DNA of 64,000 nucleotides from the NCBI RefSeq assembly GCF_008386635.1, contig NZ_VUOE01000001.1, positions 124,001 through 188,000 on the forward strand, written 5' to 3'. The notes beneath the pieces were generated by a model. That model ran no database searches. It was not told the origin of the DNA and was given only the letters and a program-made list of their open reading frames with translations. The first letter of the stretch is position 1, and each line of letters starts with the position of its first letter. The position numbers and the translations under genes are program-made. This DNA comes from Maribacter flavus (GTDB lineage Bacteria; Bacteroidota; Bacteroidia; Flavobacteriales; Flavobacteriaceae). This document shows, piece after piece, positions 56,242 through 64,000 of this stretch.

Positions 56242-57591
56242 TTAGACCATGGGCAGTTTCCAGCCATTTTGGTAGTTGGCCATCAAGTATTGATTCGCTT
56301 CCTCGTTCTTGAACTTACCGGATGCATCGTCCCAATAAATTCGGTTACCTGTTTTAAAGGCCGCGTTACCCATGTGAGACACCAAAGCGGCATCATAGCC
56401 TACCTTGATCGGTGCAGTTAGCTTGGAAGCATCCCTACTCTTTACGGCCTCCATAAAGTTTTGGGTATGCAGGTCCAACCCGCTTTGACCGCCATTATCG
56501 AACTTCATGGCTTCCATTTTAGGAATACCATCCTTGCCCCAACCTTGGAACTCCGTTTCGGGAATCACTTCCCAACCTTGCCTGTCCAATACCAAAGTCC
56601 CATTGTTTCCAATAAATGCGATTCCGTGGTTCCTTCCATAGTTACCTCCATCTATCCCTGTGGCATGTTCCCATAAAATCGAGAATCCATCGTACTCATA
56701 AACTGTTTGTAGGGTATCGGGAGTTTCAGAGGCATCATCCGGATAGGCAAACTTCCCTCCCAAAGCCATTACGGACTTAGGTGTGCTGGCCTTCATTCCG
56801 TACAAGGCATAATCGATCAGGTGTACGCCCCAGTCCGTCATAAGGCCACCTGCGTAATCCCAGAACCATCTAAAATTGAAGTGGAAACGATTTGGATTGA
56901 AGGGCCTTTGGGTGGCGGGCCCCAACCACATATCATAGTCAACCCCTGCAGGAGCGGTACCATCCGGTACAATGGGCACGGGTTTCATCCAACCTTGATA
57001 GGCCCAGGCCTTTGCCAACCTGATTTCGCCCAATTTACCGGAATGCACAAAATCAATGGCATCCACAAAATGGGGCTGGCTACGCTGCCATTGCCCTATT
57101 TGGACCATGCGATCGCTGGCCCCAACATAGTTTAACATGATATTCGCCTCCTGAACGGAATTGGCAATGGGCTTTTCACAATAGACATCCTTACCTGCCT
57201 GTAATGCATCGGTCAATTGCAAACAATGCCAATGGTCCGGCGTTCCAATAATTACCACATCAATATCCTTATTTTCCAACAGTTTTCTATAGTCCTTGTA
57301 CCATTTGGGCTTTTTGATACCGGCCTTTTCCAAATCGGCAGTACGCTTTTGCAATACGGTTTCATCTACATCGCATAGACCAATAACATTGATGTCGCTC
57401 ATTTTAAGAAACGACGAAAGGTCCGAAAACCCCATACCATTGCAACCTATGAGCCCCACATTTACGGTGTCATTGGGACCAACTTTCTTTCTCATGGCCG
57501 CCAAAAGCTCCATGGGAAACATAAATGTAGCTCCTGATACGAGCAAACCTGCTGTACTCTTTTTAATAAATTCTCTTCTATTACCAAACAT
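56242..57591 (-). CDS. Tat-exported Gfo/Idh/MocA family oxidoreductase
   Basis: 449 residues. A twin-arginine signal is visible (RREFIKKS then a hydrophobic stretch, residues 5-31). The Rossmann domain has VGLIGCNGMGFSDLSSF and the NAD(P) and substrate motif EKPIANS, with VVIIGTPDHWH. The C-terminal beta-sheet domain includes WDYAGGLMTDWGVHLIDYAL. Tat export means the enzyme folds with its NAD(P) cofactor in the cytoplasm and then acts in the periplasm. Relatives oxidise or reduce sugars and sugar derivatives; some use tightly bound NAD to cleave glycosides. The substrate is unknown and no sugar-utilisation genes are adjacent. Confidence 0.92.
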   Translation of the reverse strand: MFGNRREFIKKSTAGLLVSGATFMFPMELLAAMRKKVGPNDTVNVGLIGCNGMGFSDLSSFLKMSDINVIGLCDVDETVLQKRTADLEKAGIKKPKWYKDYRKLLENKDIDVVIIGTPDHWHCLQLTDALQAGKDVYCEKPIANSVQEANIMLNYVGASDRMVQIGQWQRSQPHFVDAIDFVHSGKLGEIRLAKAWAYQGWMKPVPIVPDGTAPAGVDYDMWLGPATQRPFNPNRFHFNFRWFWDYAGGLMTDWGVHLIDYALYGMKASTPKSVMALGGKFAYPDDASETPDTLQTVYEYDGFSILWEHATGIDGGNYGRNHGIAFIGNNGTLVLDRQGWEVIPETEFQGWGKDGIPKMEAMKFDNGGQSGLDLHTQNFMEAVKSRDASKLTAPIKVGYDAALVSHMGNAAFKTGNRIYWDDASGKFKNEEANQYLMANYQNGWKLPMV

Positions 57592-57634
57592 GTCCTTTTA
57601 TTTTGTTGGATGAATATAGGAATTTTAAACAAAA

Positions 57635-57663
57635 AAAAGCACCAATTTTTCTTTGGTGCTTTT
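57635..57663 (-). terminator. Terminator of the nusB-DUF1573-yajC operon
   Basis: AAAAGCACCAA (57635-57645) and TTGGTGCTTTT (57653-57663) form an 11-bp perfect stem, followed on the minus strand by a run of eight T's. It lies 22 nt past the yajC stop. Confidence 0.9.
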
Positions 57664-57684
57664 CAATTTATTCATGAGGTAAGG

Positions 57685-57972
57685 TTATTTCTTTTCGGGA
57701 GCATTTAGCTTTTTGCTCATTTCCATAGAAATGGCAGACCTGTCGAATTTAAGCTTTCCGGCCATTGTTTCCAAAATACAGGAAAAATCCTTATCGTTCA
57801 ATTCAACGACCTTACCGTGCAATCCGCTCTTTGTAATTACCCTATCTCCACGTTTTAACTCCGCAGCAAATTTCTTCTCGTCCTTTTGTCTCTTCATTTG
57901 TGGTCTTATCATGAAAAAATAAGCTACCACAAAAATCAAAATCATTGGAAGAAACTGTCCAATATCACCCAT
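57685..57972 (-). CDS. yajC: Preprotein translocase subunit YajC
   Basis: 95 residues. One membrane helix (~5-22, FLPMILIFVVAYFFMIRPQM) with the signature FMIRPQMKRQKDEK, then a small cytoplasmic beta domain (GDRVITKSGLHGKVVELNDK). YajC associates with SecDF and helps Sec-dependent export. It is last in an operon with nusB and a DUF1573 lipoprotein (29-nt gap), an arrangement usual in Flavobacteriaceae. A strong terminator follows. Confidence 0.96.
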   Translation of the reverse strand: MGDIGQFLPMILIFVVAYFFMIRPQMKRQKDEKKFAAELKRGDRVITKSGLHGKVVELNDKDFSCILETMAGKLKFDRSAISMEMSKKLNAPEKK

Positions 57973-58001
57973 ATAAATATTCTTAATTTATGTAGTCCAA
58001 T

Positions 58002-58472
58002 TTATTTTACTGGTCCAAGCGGAGCGGCCCCTTTTGGATTCACAAAAGCCTTTATCCTTAAAAGTTCAGAACCTTTTTCAGTATTTGCAGTAACCGTAAT
58101 GGTTTTTGTTACTTGGTTTTGTCCAGATCCGTTGAACTTGACGACCAATTCACTGGACTCTCCCGGTGCGATCGGATCTTTTGGTGGGTTTGGCACTGTA
58201 CAGCCGCAGCTACTCTTTGCATCAGTAATGATTAGGGGAGCATTACCTGTATTGGTGAATTTAAAGGAAGTCTCCTGAGGCGTTCCTTGTTCAATGGTAC
58301 CAAAATCATGTTCGGCCTTTTCAAAAGTCATCACCGGAACTGCCTTGGCGGCCTCGTCCCTAACAGCGGCTTCGGCCACATTATCGGATTTAATTTTACT
58401 GGAAGCATTTTCCTTACATGAAGTGAATGCGAACATCGCAACTACGCCAGCGGCAAAAACTACTTTTTTCAT
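58002..58472 (-). CDS. DUF1573 domain-containing lipoprotein
   Basis: 156 residues. Lipobox near residue 19 (FAFTSC). The DUF1573 beta-sandwich (~50-150) contains EKAEHDFGTIEQGTPQETSF, FKFTNTGNAPLIITDAKSSC, and the hallmark SSCGCTVP-x-x-P. These are immunoglobulin-like ASH/MSP-type domains of unknown function. It sits between nusB (43-nt gap) and yajC (29-nt gap), so it is probably co-expressed with both. Located in the periplasm, membrane-anchored. Confidence 0.93.
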   Translation of the reverse strand: MKKVVFAAGVVAMFAFTSCKENASSKIKSDNVAEAAVRDEAAKAVPVMTFEKAEHDFGTIEQGTPQETSFKFTNTGNAPLIITDAKSSCGCTVPNPPKDPIAPGESSELVVKFNGSGQNQVTKTITVTANTEKGSELLRIKAFVNPKGAAPLGPVK

Positions 58473-58515
58473 TATTGATTTTTTTTAGATTGAAACAAAA
58501 TTAGAAAATATTTTT

Positions 58516-59466
58516 TTATAACAGACCACGGCCCATTTTATTAAGCTTTCCTTCCTTTTTATATTCTTTCACGAGCTTGTCCAAAATACCATTGATGAAA
58601 ATGCTACTTTTTGGGGTGGAATACTCCTTTGCTATTTCCAAATACTCATTAATGGTGACACGCTCCGGTATGGAAGGAAAATTGAGCAGTTCGCAAATGG
58701 CCATCTTCAATAATATCGAATCGACATCTGCAATACGGTCTTTATCCCAGTTTGGGGTCTTGCCCTCAATTTCCTTTTCCAACACCTCGTTTTTCAACAA
58801 CGTTTTTTTCAGCAATTTATTGGCAAAGTCCATATCCTCCTGATCCTTTAACAGTTTGGGAAGAAAGAATTTAGGGTTTTGGTTAGGTATTACCTTTTTA
58901 AATTGTTTCACCAAGAAGGTATTTACAATGGGCAAATCGTCAACCCAAGTTAGTTTATTGTCCTCAAAATAATCGTAAATCTTGTCGTTGGGTGCGACCA
59001 CCTCCTTGAATAAGGAAATTATAAAGTCTTTGTCCTGTTCATAGCTTCCATCCGGTTTTGCCATGTATTCCTTATAGATTTCGCTCTCAATGATGGATTT
59101 ATAAATAAGCCTAACATATTCCTCGTTCAAGTACCAATTGTCCAATTTCCTTTTGGAAAGCTCCTCTTTGACCAAGACGTTATCCTTGATCTGAAGCAGC
59201 AATCCGTTGTTTACGAACTTTGACTTGTTGGGAAACTTATTATCTGTTTCATCGGAAAGATACTTTTTTGAGGAGAGGTTCAATTGTTCCGAAGCTTTTT
59301 GTTGAATCTCGATTAAAAGACTTAGCCAAAGCAGATAAAGTGTGTAGGTATTCTCTATGCTTACCGCTAAAAATTTCTCCTGTTTTTGAAGTGAATCATC
59401 CTTGGATTGGATAAGGGCGTAAATACACTGCATCACTTTTACCCTAATATGCCTTCTTGTAAGCAT
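58516..59466 (-). CDS. nusB: Transcription antitermination factor NusB (long Bacteroidota form)
   Basis: 316 residues, about twice E. coli NusB. The true NusB domain is the C-terminal ~150 residues (NWDKDRIADVDSILLKMAIC, LNFPSIPERVTINEYLEIAK, FINGILDKLVKEYK). The N-terminus keeps the start typical of the family (LTRRHIRVKVMQCIYALIQS), and the middle ~130 residues are a lineage-specific helical extension. NusB binds boxA RNA with S10 in rRNA antitermination. It is first in an operon with DUF1573 and yajC, driven by a well-matched promoter (59502-59534). Confidence 0.95.
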   Translation of the reverse strand: MLTRRHIRVKVMQCIYALIQSKDDSLQKQEKFLAVSIENTYTLYLLWLSLLIEIQQKASEQLNLSSKKYLSDETDNKFPNKSKFVNNGLLLQIKDNVLVKEELSKRKLDNWYLNEEYVRLIYKSIIESEIYKEYMAKPDGSYEQDKDFIISLFKEVVAPNDKIYDYFEDNKLTWVDDLPIVNTFLVKQFKKVIPNQNPKFFLPKLLKDQEDMDFANKLLKKTLLKNEVLEKEIEGKTPNWDKDRIADVDSILLKMAICELLNFPSIPERVTINEYLEIAKEYSTPKSSIFINGILDKLVKEYKKEGKLNKMGRGLL

Positions 59467-59501
59467 GTAAAGAACTTTTGTATTGATGAATAATTTCTGG
59501 G

Positions 59502-59534
59502 CAAAAGTACGGATCTATTTAAGTCGCAACCAAA
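59502..59534 (-). promoter_or_regulatory. nusB operon promoter
   Basis: On the minus strand TTTG (59531-59534), 21 nt, TACTTTTG (59502-59509): full match to TTTG-N17-23-TAnnTTTG, 35 nt before the nusB start. Confidence 0.6.
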
Positions 59535-59651
59535 CCATTTGAAGCTAATTTTACAACTTTCCTTTTCCTAAATTCCAATGTAATACCTAGATTCTGTCAA
59601 TTGGGATGCCCTTTAATTAAATACTAGCCCAACTTAGGAATTATATAACAG

Positions 59652-59680
59652 TTGAATCGTGGTCAAAAAACCTATCTTTG
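59652..59680 (+). promoter_or_regulatory. Promoter of the ABC exporter gene
   Basis: TTG (59652-59654), 18 nt, TATCTTTG (59673-59680). It lies downstream of a possible GTG start at 59659 and upstream of ATG 59710, so the ATG is the likely start. Confidence 0.55.
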
Positions 59681-59709
59681 AAAACTTAAAACTACGACCC
59701 AAACACTTC

Positions 59710-61461
59710 ATGAAGGAACTTAGGCACCTCAACAAATACTTTAAAAAATACTGGCTTAAACTCTTCGTGGGGATTCTTATCACCATCATCGCAAGGGTAT
59801 TTCAATTGGTGATGCCTTCCTATGTGAACAAGATAATTACCGTGGTAGAGCAGTTTTTGGACGCTAAACTCCCCAAAACGGAGGCCACCTCCTTGCTTTT
59901 GGAGTATATCTTAATAATCGTGGGCGCCGCTCTTTTATCCGGTTTTTTCACGTTTTTAATGCGGCAAACCATCATCAACGTATCCCGCTATATAGAATTT
60001 GACCTTAAAAATGAGATTTTTGACCATTACCAGAAGCTAAGCCTCAACTTTTATAAAAAGAACAGGACCGGTGATTTGATGAACCGTATCAGCGAAGATG
60101 TAAATCAGGTTCGCATGTATGCAGGACCCGCTATCATGTATGGTATTCAGACGCTAACGCTGTTCGTATGCCTGGTACCACTCATGTTCATTAAGGCACC
60201 TACCCTGGCGGCCTACACACTACTACCGCTACCCATATTGTCCGTACTTATTTATAAAATCAGTAAGGTAATTCACAAAAGGAGCACCATTGTTCAGCAA
60301 TATCTATCCAGCCTCTCCACATTTACCCAAGAGACGTTTTCAGGGGTTTCCGTCATAAAGGCCTATACCTTGGAGCCACAGACCAATCAAGAATTAGAGG
60401 TCCTGGCTAACGAGGGCAAGGACAAAAGTATGAGCTTGGCACGTGTCAACGCATGGTTCTTTCCGCTAATGATTCTGCTAATTGGCATAAGCAATATTCT
60501 TGTTATATATATAGGTGGTGTACAGTATTTGAACGGGAAAATTGGTGTAGGACTTATTGCTGAATTCATTCTTTACGTCAATATGCTTACGTGGCCAGTG
60601 GCCATTGTGGGATGGCTTACATCCATTGTGCAAACTGCCGAAGCCAGTCAGAAAAGAATCAACGAGTTTTTGAACCAAAAATCCGAATTGAAAAATGGAA
60701 GTCTGGAACTCAAAAATGTTGCAGGCAAAATAGAGTTCAAGGATGTCAGTTTTACGTACGAGGATACCGAAATCAATGCCTTGAAGCAAGTATCTTTTAC
60801 TATAAATCCAGGAGAAACCATTGCAATTTTAGGTAAAACAGGCTCCGGAAAATCTACAATTTTGGATTTGGTAGCCCGATTATACGATGTCTCATCCGGG
60901 GAAATACAAATAGACGGGAAGCCTATTCAAGTCTATGACACTACCAGTTTAAGACAGGCGATCGGTGCCGTTCCCCAAGATGCCTTTTTGTTTTCCGATA
61001 GCATCAAGAACAACATCAAATTCGGAAGAATGGACGCAACGGACGAGGAAATCATTTCCATTGCAAAGGATGCGGTCGTACATGAGAACATCATGGGGTT
61101 TTCCAAAAAATATGATACAGTTTTGGGGGAACGGGGAATCACTTTGAGCGGTGGCCAAAAGCAACGGGTTTCCATAGCAAGGGCCCTATTGAAAAACCCA
61201 AAGATTTATTTGTTCGATGATTGCCTTTCGGCCGTGGATACTGAAACGGAGGAAGAAATCCTCACCAACCTGAAAAAAGTTTCCAAGGAAAAGACTACCC
61301 TAATTGTAAGTCACAGGGTTTCATCTGCAAAGAACGCCGATAAAATCTTGGTCTTGGATGATGGCAGGCTGGTTCAAGAAGGAACGCATGACGAATTAAA
61401 CGCGGTACATGGCTATTACCAAGAGCTTTATAAGAACCAGCTATCGAATAAAGAAAACTAA
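59710..61461 (+). CDS. ABC exporter, fused permease and ATPase, with degenerate catalytic Glu
   Basis: Start at ATG 59710 (MKELRHLNKYFKKYWLKLFV) gives 583 residues, normal for a half-transporter, and agrees with the promoter just upstream. Six membrane helices span ~15-310 (ABC_membrane domain). The ATPase has Walker A GKTGSGKST (375-383), Q-loop GAVPQDAFLF, signature LSGGQKQR, Walker B with D503, and H-loop SHRVSS. The catalytic Glu after Walker B is Asp504 (FDDCLSAVD). This change is typical of one subunit of heterodimeric exporters (MdlA/TM287-like), whose partner supplies the active site. No partner gene is adjacent. It probably exports lipids, peptides or drugs. Confidence 0.93.
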   Translation: MKELRHLNKYFKKYWLKLFVGILITIIARVFQLVMPSYVNKIITVVEQFLDAKLPKTEATSLLLEYILIIVGAALLSGFFTFLMRQTIINVSRYIEFDLKNEIFDHYQKLSLNFYKKNRTGDLMNRISEDVNQVRMYAGPAIMYGIQTLTLFVCLVPLMFIKAPTLAAYTLLPLPILSVLIYKISKVIHKRSTIVQQYLSSLSTFTQETFSGVSVIKAYTLEPQTNQELEVLANEGKDKSMSLARVNAWFFPLMILLIGISNILVIYIGGVQYLNGKIGVGLIAEFILYVNMLTWPVAIVGWLTSIVQTAEASQKRINEFLNQKSELKNGSLELKNVAGKIEFKDVSFTYEDTEINALKQVSFTINPGETIAILGKTGSGKSTILDLVARLYDVSSGEIQIDGKPIQVYDTTSLRQAIGAVPQDAFLFSDSIKNNIKFGRMDATDEEIISIAKDAVVHENIMGFSKKYDTVLGERGITLSGGQKQRVSIARALLKNPKIYLFDDCLSAVDTETEEEILTNLKKVSKEKTTLIVSHRVSSAKNADKILVLDDGRLVQEGTHDELNAVHGYYQELYKNQLSNKEN

Positions 61462-61528
61462 AATTTTGTTGCCGAATAACTATTTTTTTTCCATTTTTGA
61501 TAGACTAACCATAGAATATAATTAGGAA

Positions 61529-61906
61529 ATGAGCGAAAGAGATTTAATGGATCAAGAGGAAATTCACTCTAAAGTTTTAAGAGCAGGTAGAAGAACGTAC
61601 TTTTTTGATGTACGAAGCACGAAAGCCGGCGACTATTATCTAACGATTACGGAAAGTAAGAAATTTACACATGACGATGGTTCCTTCCACTACAAGAAAC
61701 ACAAGATTTACCTGTACAAAGAAGATTTTGAAGCCTTTAAGGAAAATGTCGAGGAAATGATGGATTTTATCATCGATGAAAAGGGACAGGAGGTTATCTC
61801 TGAAAGACATCAAAAGGATTTTAAGAAGGAGGACGAGGAAACAAGTACTGCCAACGATTCAAGTTCAAGTGGCAGTTTTACGGATGTAAGTTTTGACGAC
61901 ATTTAA
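61529..61906 (+). CDS. DUF3276 family PUR-like nucleic-acid-binding protein
   Basis: 125 residues. The core (~12-85) contains ILSKV-like start HSKVLRAGRRTYFFDVRSTK, GDYYLTITESKKF, KHKIYLYKEDFEAFKENVEE, the bacterial PUR-alpha-like whirly fold. The tail (~90-125) is acidic and Ser/Asp-rich. PUR-like proteins of Bacteroidota and spirochaetes bind single-stranded DNA and RNA and may affect transcription. It has no signal peptide and stands alone, ended by a strong bidirectional terminator. Confidence 0.93.
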   Translation: MSERDLMDQEEIHSKVLRAGRRTYFFDVRSTKAGDYYLTITESKKFTHDDGSFHYKKHKIYLYKEDFEAFKENVEEMMDFIIDEKGQEVISERHQKDFKKEDEETSTANDSSSSGSFTDVSFDDI

Positions 61907-61920
61907 ACACTTCTTCAGAA

Positions 61921-61957
61921 AAATAAATACGACCCTTGTTAAGGGTCGTATTTATTT
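61921..61957. terminator. Bidirectional terminator between DUF3276 and acyltransferase genes
   Basis: A perfect 17-bp stem (61921-61937 with 61941-61957, core GACCCTT/AAGGGTC) around the 3-nt loop GTT, AT-rich at both feet. It serves two convergent genes. Confidence 0.92.
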
Positions 61958-61978
61958 TAGGTCGTTTTCCAAAAACAT

Positions 61979-63022
61979 TTAAGCGAACTTAACCAGTATC
62001 CTGTTCAGTAAAAAAATTCCTCCTACGATCAAAAGACCAAGTTTTACATTCACCAAAAAGGAAATAACCAAAAATAAAACTAGGAAATAGACCGTAAAGC
62101 CCACTTGCGCCGTTGCGTAACGCAAAGTACCGGTAAACTCGGCCTCCCATACCTTAGGTTTTACAATGAATTTCCATAAAAGCCACATAGGGAAATTAAT
62201 AAGGGCAATTAGCACCTTGAAGATATTGAGCCTTTGTTTCGAAATTGAAGTTTGACCGCTTGGTATTACTGTTAATTCAAATTTTGAAACTTCTTGATTG
62301 ACCTTCCTGGGCCTCAAAAAGGATATTTTTTTGCTTGCCAAATATTCCAGAATCGTATCATAATCCTCTTCGGATGCAATATGTGTGGTAAGTTTTTTTA
62401 GGGCATTTGAAACGGCGGATTTTGTCCTTTTTTCGGATCTCTGGATATCCGCTTCTTCGAATAAGGACCTGGCGCTAATGGACGTTCCATAATAAACCGC
62501 TACGGAATCCGGAAAACCGGTCGCATCCAAATAATTCAGACCCACGGGAACAATCTGCAAATCGATTTCCGGATGCTGTTGTAAGGCCCTAAAAACAATT
62601 CTTGTAAATCCCTTGCTCAGGGGCCGAACCCTTCTTTTAAGGTTATGGTTTGCTTCCGGGAACATTACCAGTGCCTTTCCCTGCCCCAAAATTTGGGAAC
62701 ATTTGTCAAAGACTTCATCGTTTTTACTCAGGGAACTCCTGCCGTCACGGATTCGGTACACAGGAATCATTTGAAAGAACTTGAATATTTTATTCAACAA
62801 GGGCTTTCCAAATACATCCGCACGAGTCAAAAAATAGGGTTTCCGATTACAGTCCACCGCAATCAACAAAACATCCATAAGGGCACTTTGATGATTGGGC
62901 AGAAACATGACCGGTTTGTCCAAGGGTACATTTTCAAGACCAAAAACTACTATTTTTTTATGATATGAATGAAGGCCGGTTTTTATATAGACCTTTACCA
63001 AATTATAAAGAAGGTTCTTCAT
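61979..63022 (-). CDS. Lysophospholipid acyltransferase (PlsC-like)
   Basis: 347 residues. Acyltransferase block I is LPNHQSALMD (H44, D50), block II is near VYRIRDGRSSLSKND, block III is MFPEANHNLKRRVRPLSKG and block IV is IVPVGLNY. Two membrane helices lie near the C-terminus (~270-290 and ~310-345). It would acylate glycerol-3-phosphate or lysophosphatidate in membrane lipid synthesis. The first 20 nt overlap the end of the BASS transporter gene, so the two are translationally coupled. The NHxxALxD form of block I, with five residues between His and Asp, is that of the Gpt2-like subgroup. Confidence 0.92.
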   Translation of the reverse strand: MKNLLYNLVKVYIKTGLHSYHKKIVVFGLENVPLDKPVMFLPNHQSALMDVLLIAVDCNRKPYFLTRADVFGKPLLNKIFKFFQMIPVYRIRDGRSSLSKNDEVFDKCSQILGQGKALVMFPEANHNLKRRVRPLSKGFTRIVFRALQQHPEIDLQIVPVGLNYLDATGFPDSVAVYYGTSISARSLFEEADIQRSEKRTKSAVSNALKKLTTHIASEEDYDTILEYLASKKISFLRPRKVNQEVSKFELTVIPSGQTSISKQRLNIFKVLIALINFPMWLLWKFIVKPKVWEAEFTGTLRYATAQVGFTVYFLVLFLVISFLVNVKLGLLIVGGIFLLNRILVKFA

Positions 63023-63974
63023 GCAAGTTTTTATCTTTTATGGGTCTCATGTTCCAGAAAGTGGCCAGGAGCAAACCGGAAACCATATGCCAAATTCCCC
63101 AAAAAGCCGCTAAAATAGCCATCCCGCCCAAACCTTCAAAAAAAGTGAATATCAGCAGTAGTCCAAGCCCTGAATTCTGAATTCCGGTTTCGATAGTAAT
63201 AGACCTTGTATTTTGAGTGTCCAAATTAAAGGCCTTCGCAATGCCATATCCTCCCATAAAAGCCAGTAAATTGTGGAGCAGCACAAGCCAAAAAATGTAA
63301 AGAACATACTCTAAAAAGACATCAATATTATTGAACAAGGCCAAGAAGACCAAAAAAATAAAAAACACAAGGGAAAATACCTTAAAAAATTTGGCCATTC
63401 GTAACGCAAGGAGCGGTTTCCAATGATTCAGACCCATACCAAGGAGTAAGGGAATACCCAATAACAAGGCCACCAGTTTGACCATTTCAAATGGTGCTAT
63501 CGCCACGGAATTGAGTAAGGAAGAAGTAGGTCCATATAAAGAACCCCAAAATTCCAAATTGAGAGGTGTCATGATTATGGCCAATAGCGTAGCGATGGCC
63601 GTAAGACAAACCGATAATGCCGTATTGCCGCCTCCCAAATGGGTAATGTAGTTGGAAATATTACCTCCTGGGCAAGCCGCGACCATAAACATGCCCAAAG
63701 CCACACTTGGGTACGGTTTTAAAAGGAAAACCAATAAAAACGTAATTATTGGCAAAAGAAGGAACTGACTTGCAACCCCTATGAATACAGGCTTGGGATT
63801 CACCCATAATTGTCTAAAGTCCTTTAACGATATTTCAAGGGCAATCCCAAACATCACCAAGGCCAACACAATGTTCATGAGCCAAAGGGCCTCATTATCG
63901 AAATTTATTTGGACGCTATCTAGGGAAGCTTCTGTCAAGTAATAGAGATTAAAATCGATCCACTTAGCGGACAA
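63003..63974 (-). CDS. Bile acid:sodium symporter (BASS) family transporter
   Basis: 323 residues. The start is TTG 63974: an in-frame TAG lies 12 nt upstream and there is no ATG before residue 33, and the region from residue 20 (DSVQINFDNEALWLMNIVLA) is family sequence. About nine to ten helices include the sodium-binding crossover motifs ACPGGNISNYITHLGGGNTA (~105-125) and SITIETGIQNSGLGLLL (~270-287). It probably couples sodium entry to uptake of an organic anion; the substrate is not known. It overlaps the following acyltransferase gene by 20 nt. Confidence 0.92.
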   Translation of the reverse strand: MSAKWIDFNLYYLTEASLDSVQINFDNEALWLMNIVLALVMFGIALEISLKDFRQLWVNPKPVFIGVASQFLLLPIITFLLVFLLKPYPSVALGMFMVAACPGGNISNYITHLGGGNTALSVCLTAIATLLAIIMTPLNLEFWGSLYGPTSSLLNSVAIAPFEMVKLVALLLGIPLLLGMGLNHWKPLLALRMAKFFKVFSLVFFIFLVFLALFNNIDVFLEYVLYIFWLVLLHNLLAFMGGYGIAKAFNLDTQNTRSITIETGIQNSGLGLLLIFTFFEGLGGMAILAAFWGIWHMVSGLLLATFWNMRPIKDKNLHEEPSL

Positions 63975-64000
63975 GATAGCAATATACTAAAATAGTGTTA

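Overview
The window comes from a member of the Bacteroidota, most likely a marine Flavobacteriaceae bacterium of the Maribacter/Zobellia/Muricauda type (genus inferred, not proven). The evidence is a type IX secretion (T9SS) type B C-terminal domain on two surface proteins, SprB-type adhesin repeats, a HmuY/TonB-dependent receptor pair, an elongated NusB, a DUF3276 PUR-like protein, promoters of the Bacteroidetes form TTTG-N17-23-TAnnTTTG, and base composition in the low-to-middle 40s % GC by eye. No rRNA, tRNA, CRISPR array, transposase or phage gene was seen. Gene order looks like ordinary chromosome with one accessory surface-protein block and one iron/heme block.

Region 1 (1-20.9 kb, + strand) is the surface block. 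It opens inside a giant adhesin of more than 3,600 residues whose 5' end lies outside the window. Two shorter tandem paralogues follow, then a two-gene ABC transporter and a second T9SS type B protein. The three tandem proteins share one scaffold (Ig-like, DUF11, two calcium-binding TSP3 strips) but carry three different globular domains between the strips. The two short paralogues also share a 164-bp stretch of perfect identity and an identically spaced promoter.

Region 2 (21-39.6 kb) is mostly housekeeping: uvrB, an exported M20 peptidase with a substituted zinc ligand, a small heat-shock protein with a repeat-bearing promoter, a DUF2254 membrane protein, TerB-like and DUF1456 proteins, sucC, a LON-domain protein, lysA, an exported thioredoxin, a DUF819 transporter, an M1 aminopeptidase lipoprotein, a BACON/beta-propeller lipoprotein and guaB.

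Region 3 (39.8-50.4 kb) is an iron/heme acquisition locus. A HmuY-like lipoprotein and its TonB-dependent receptor run leftward. Divergent from them is a tight four-gene operon: DUF6607, exported ankyrin repeats, DUF2271, and a PepSY-flavodoxin-reductase fusion. A FecA-like receptor follows. ATTTnnA-N5-TCTAAAT elements lie in the divergent promoter and before the last receptor, which suggests shared iron control. The proposed flow is capture at the surface, TonB-dependent import, then reduction at the inner membrane.

Region 4 (50.4-64 kb) holds an HMG-CoA lyase, a LysE exporter, a Dabb protein, pyrD, a small exported protein, pepT, a DUF1801/YdeI protein, a Tat-exported Gfo/Idh/MocA oxidoreductase, the nusB-DUF1573-yajC operon, an ABC exporter with a degenerate catalytic site, DUF3276, and an acyltransferase overlapping a BASS-family transporter.
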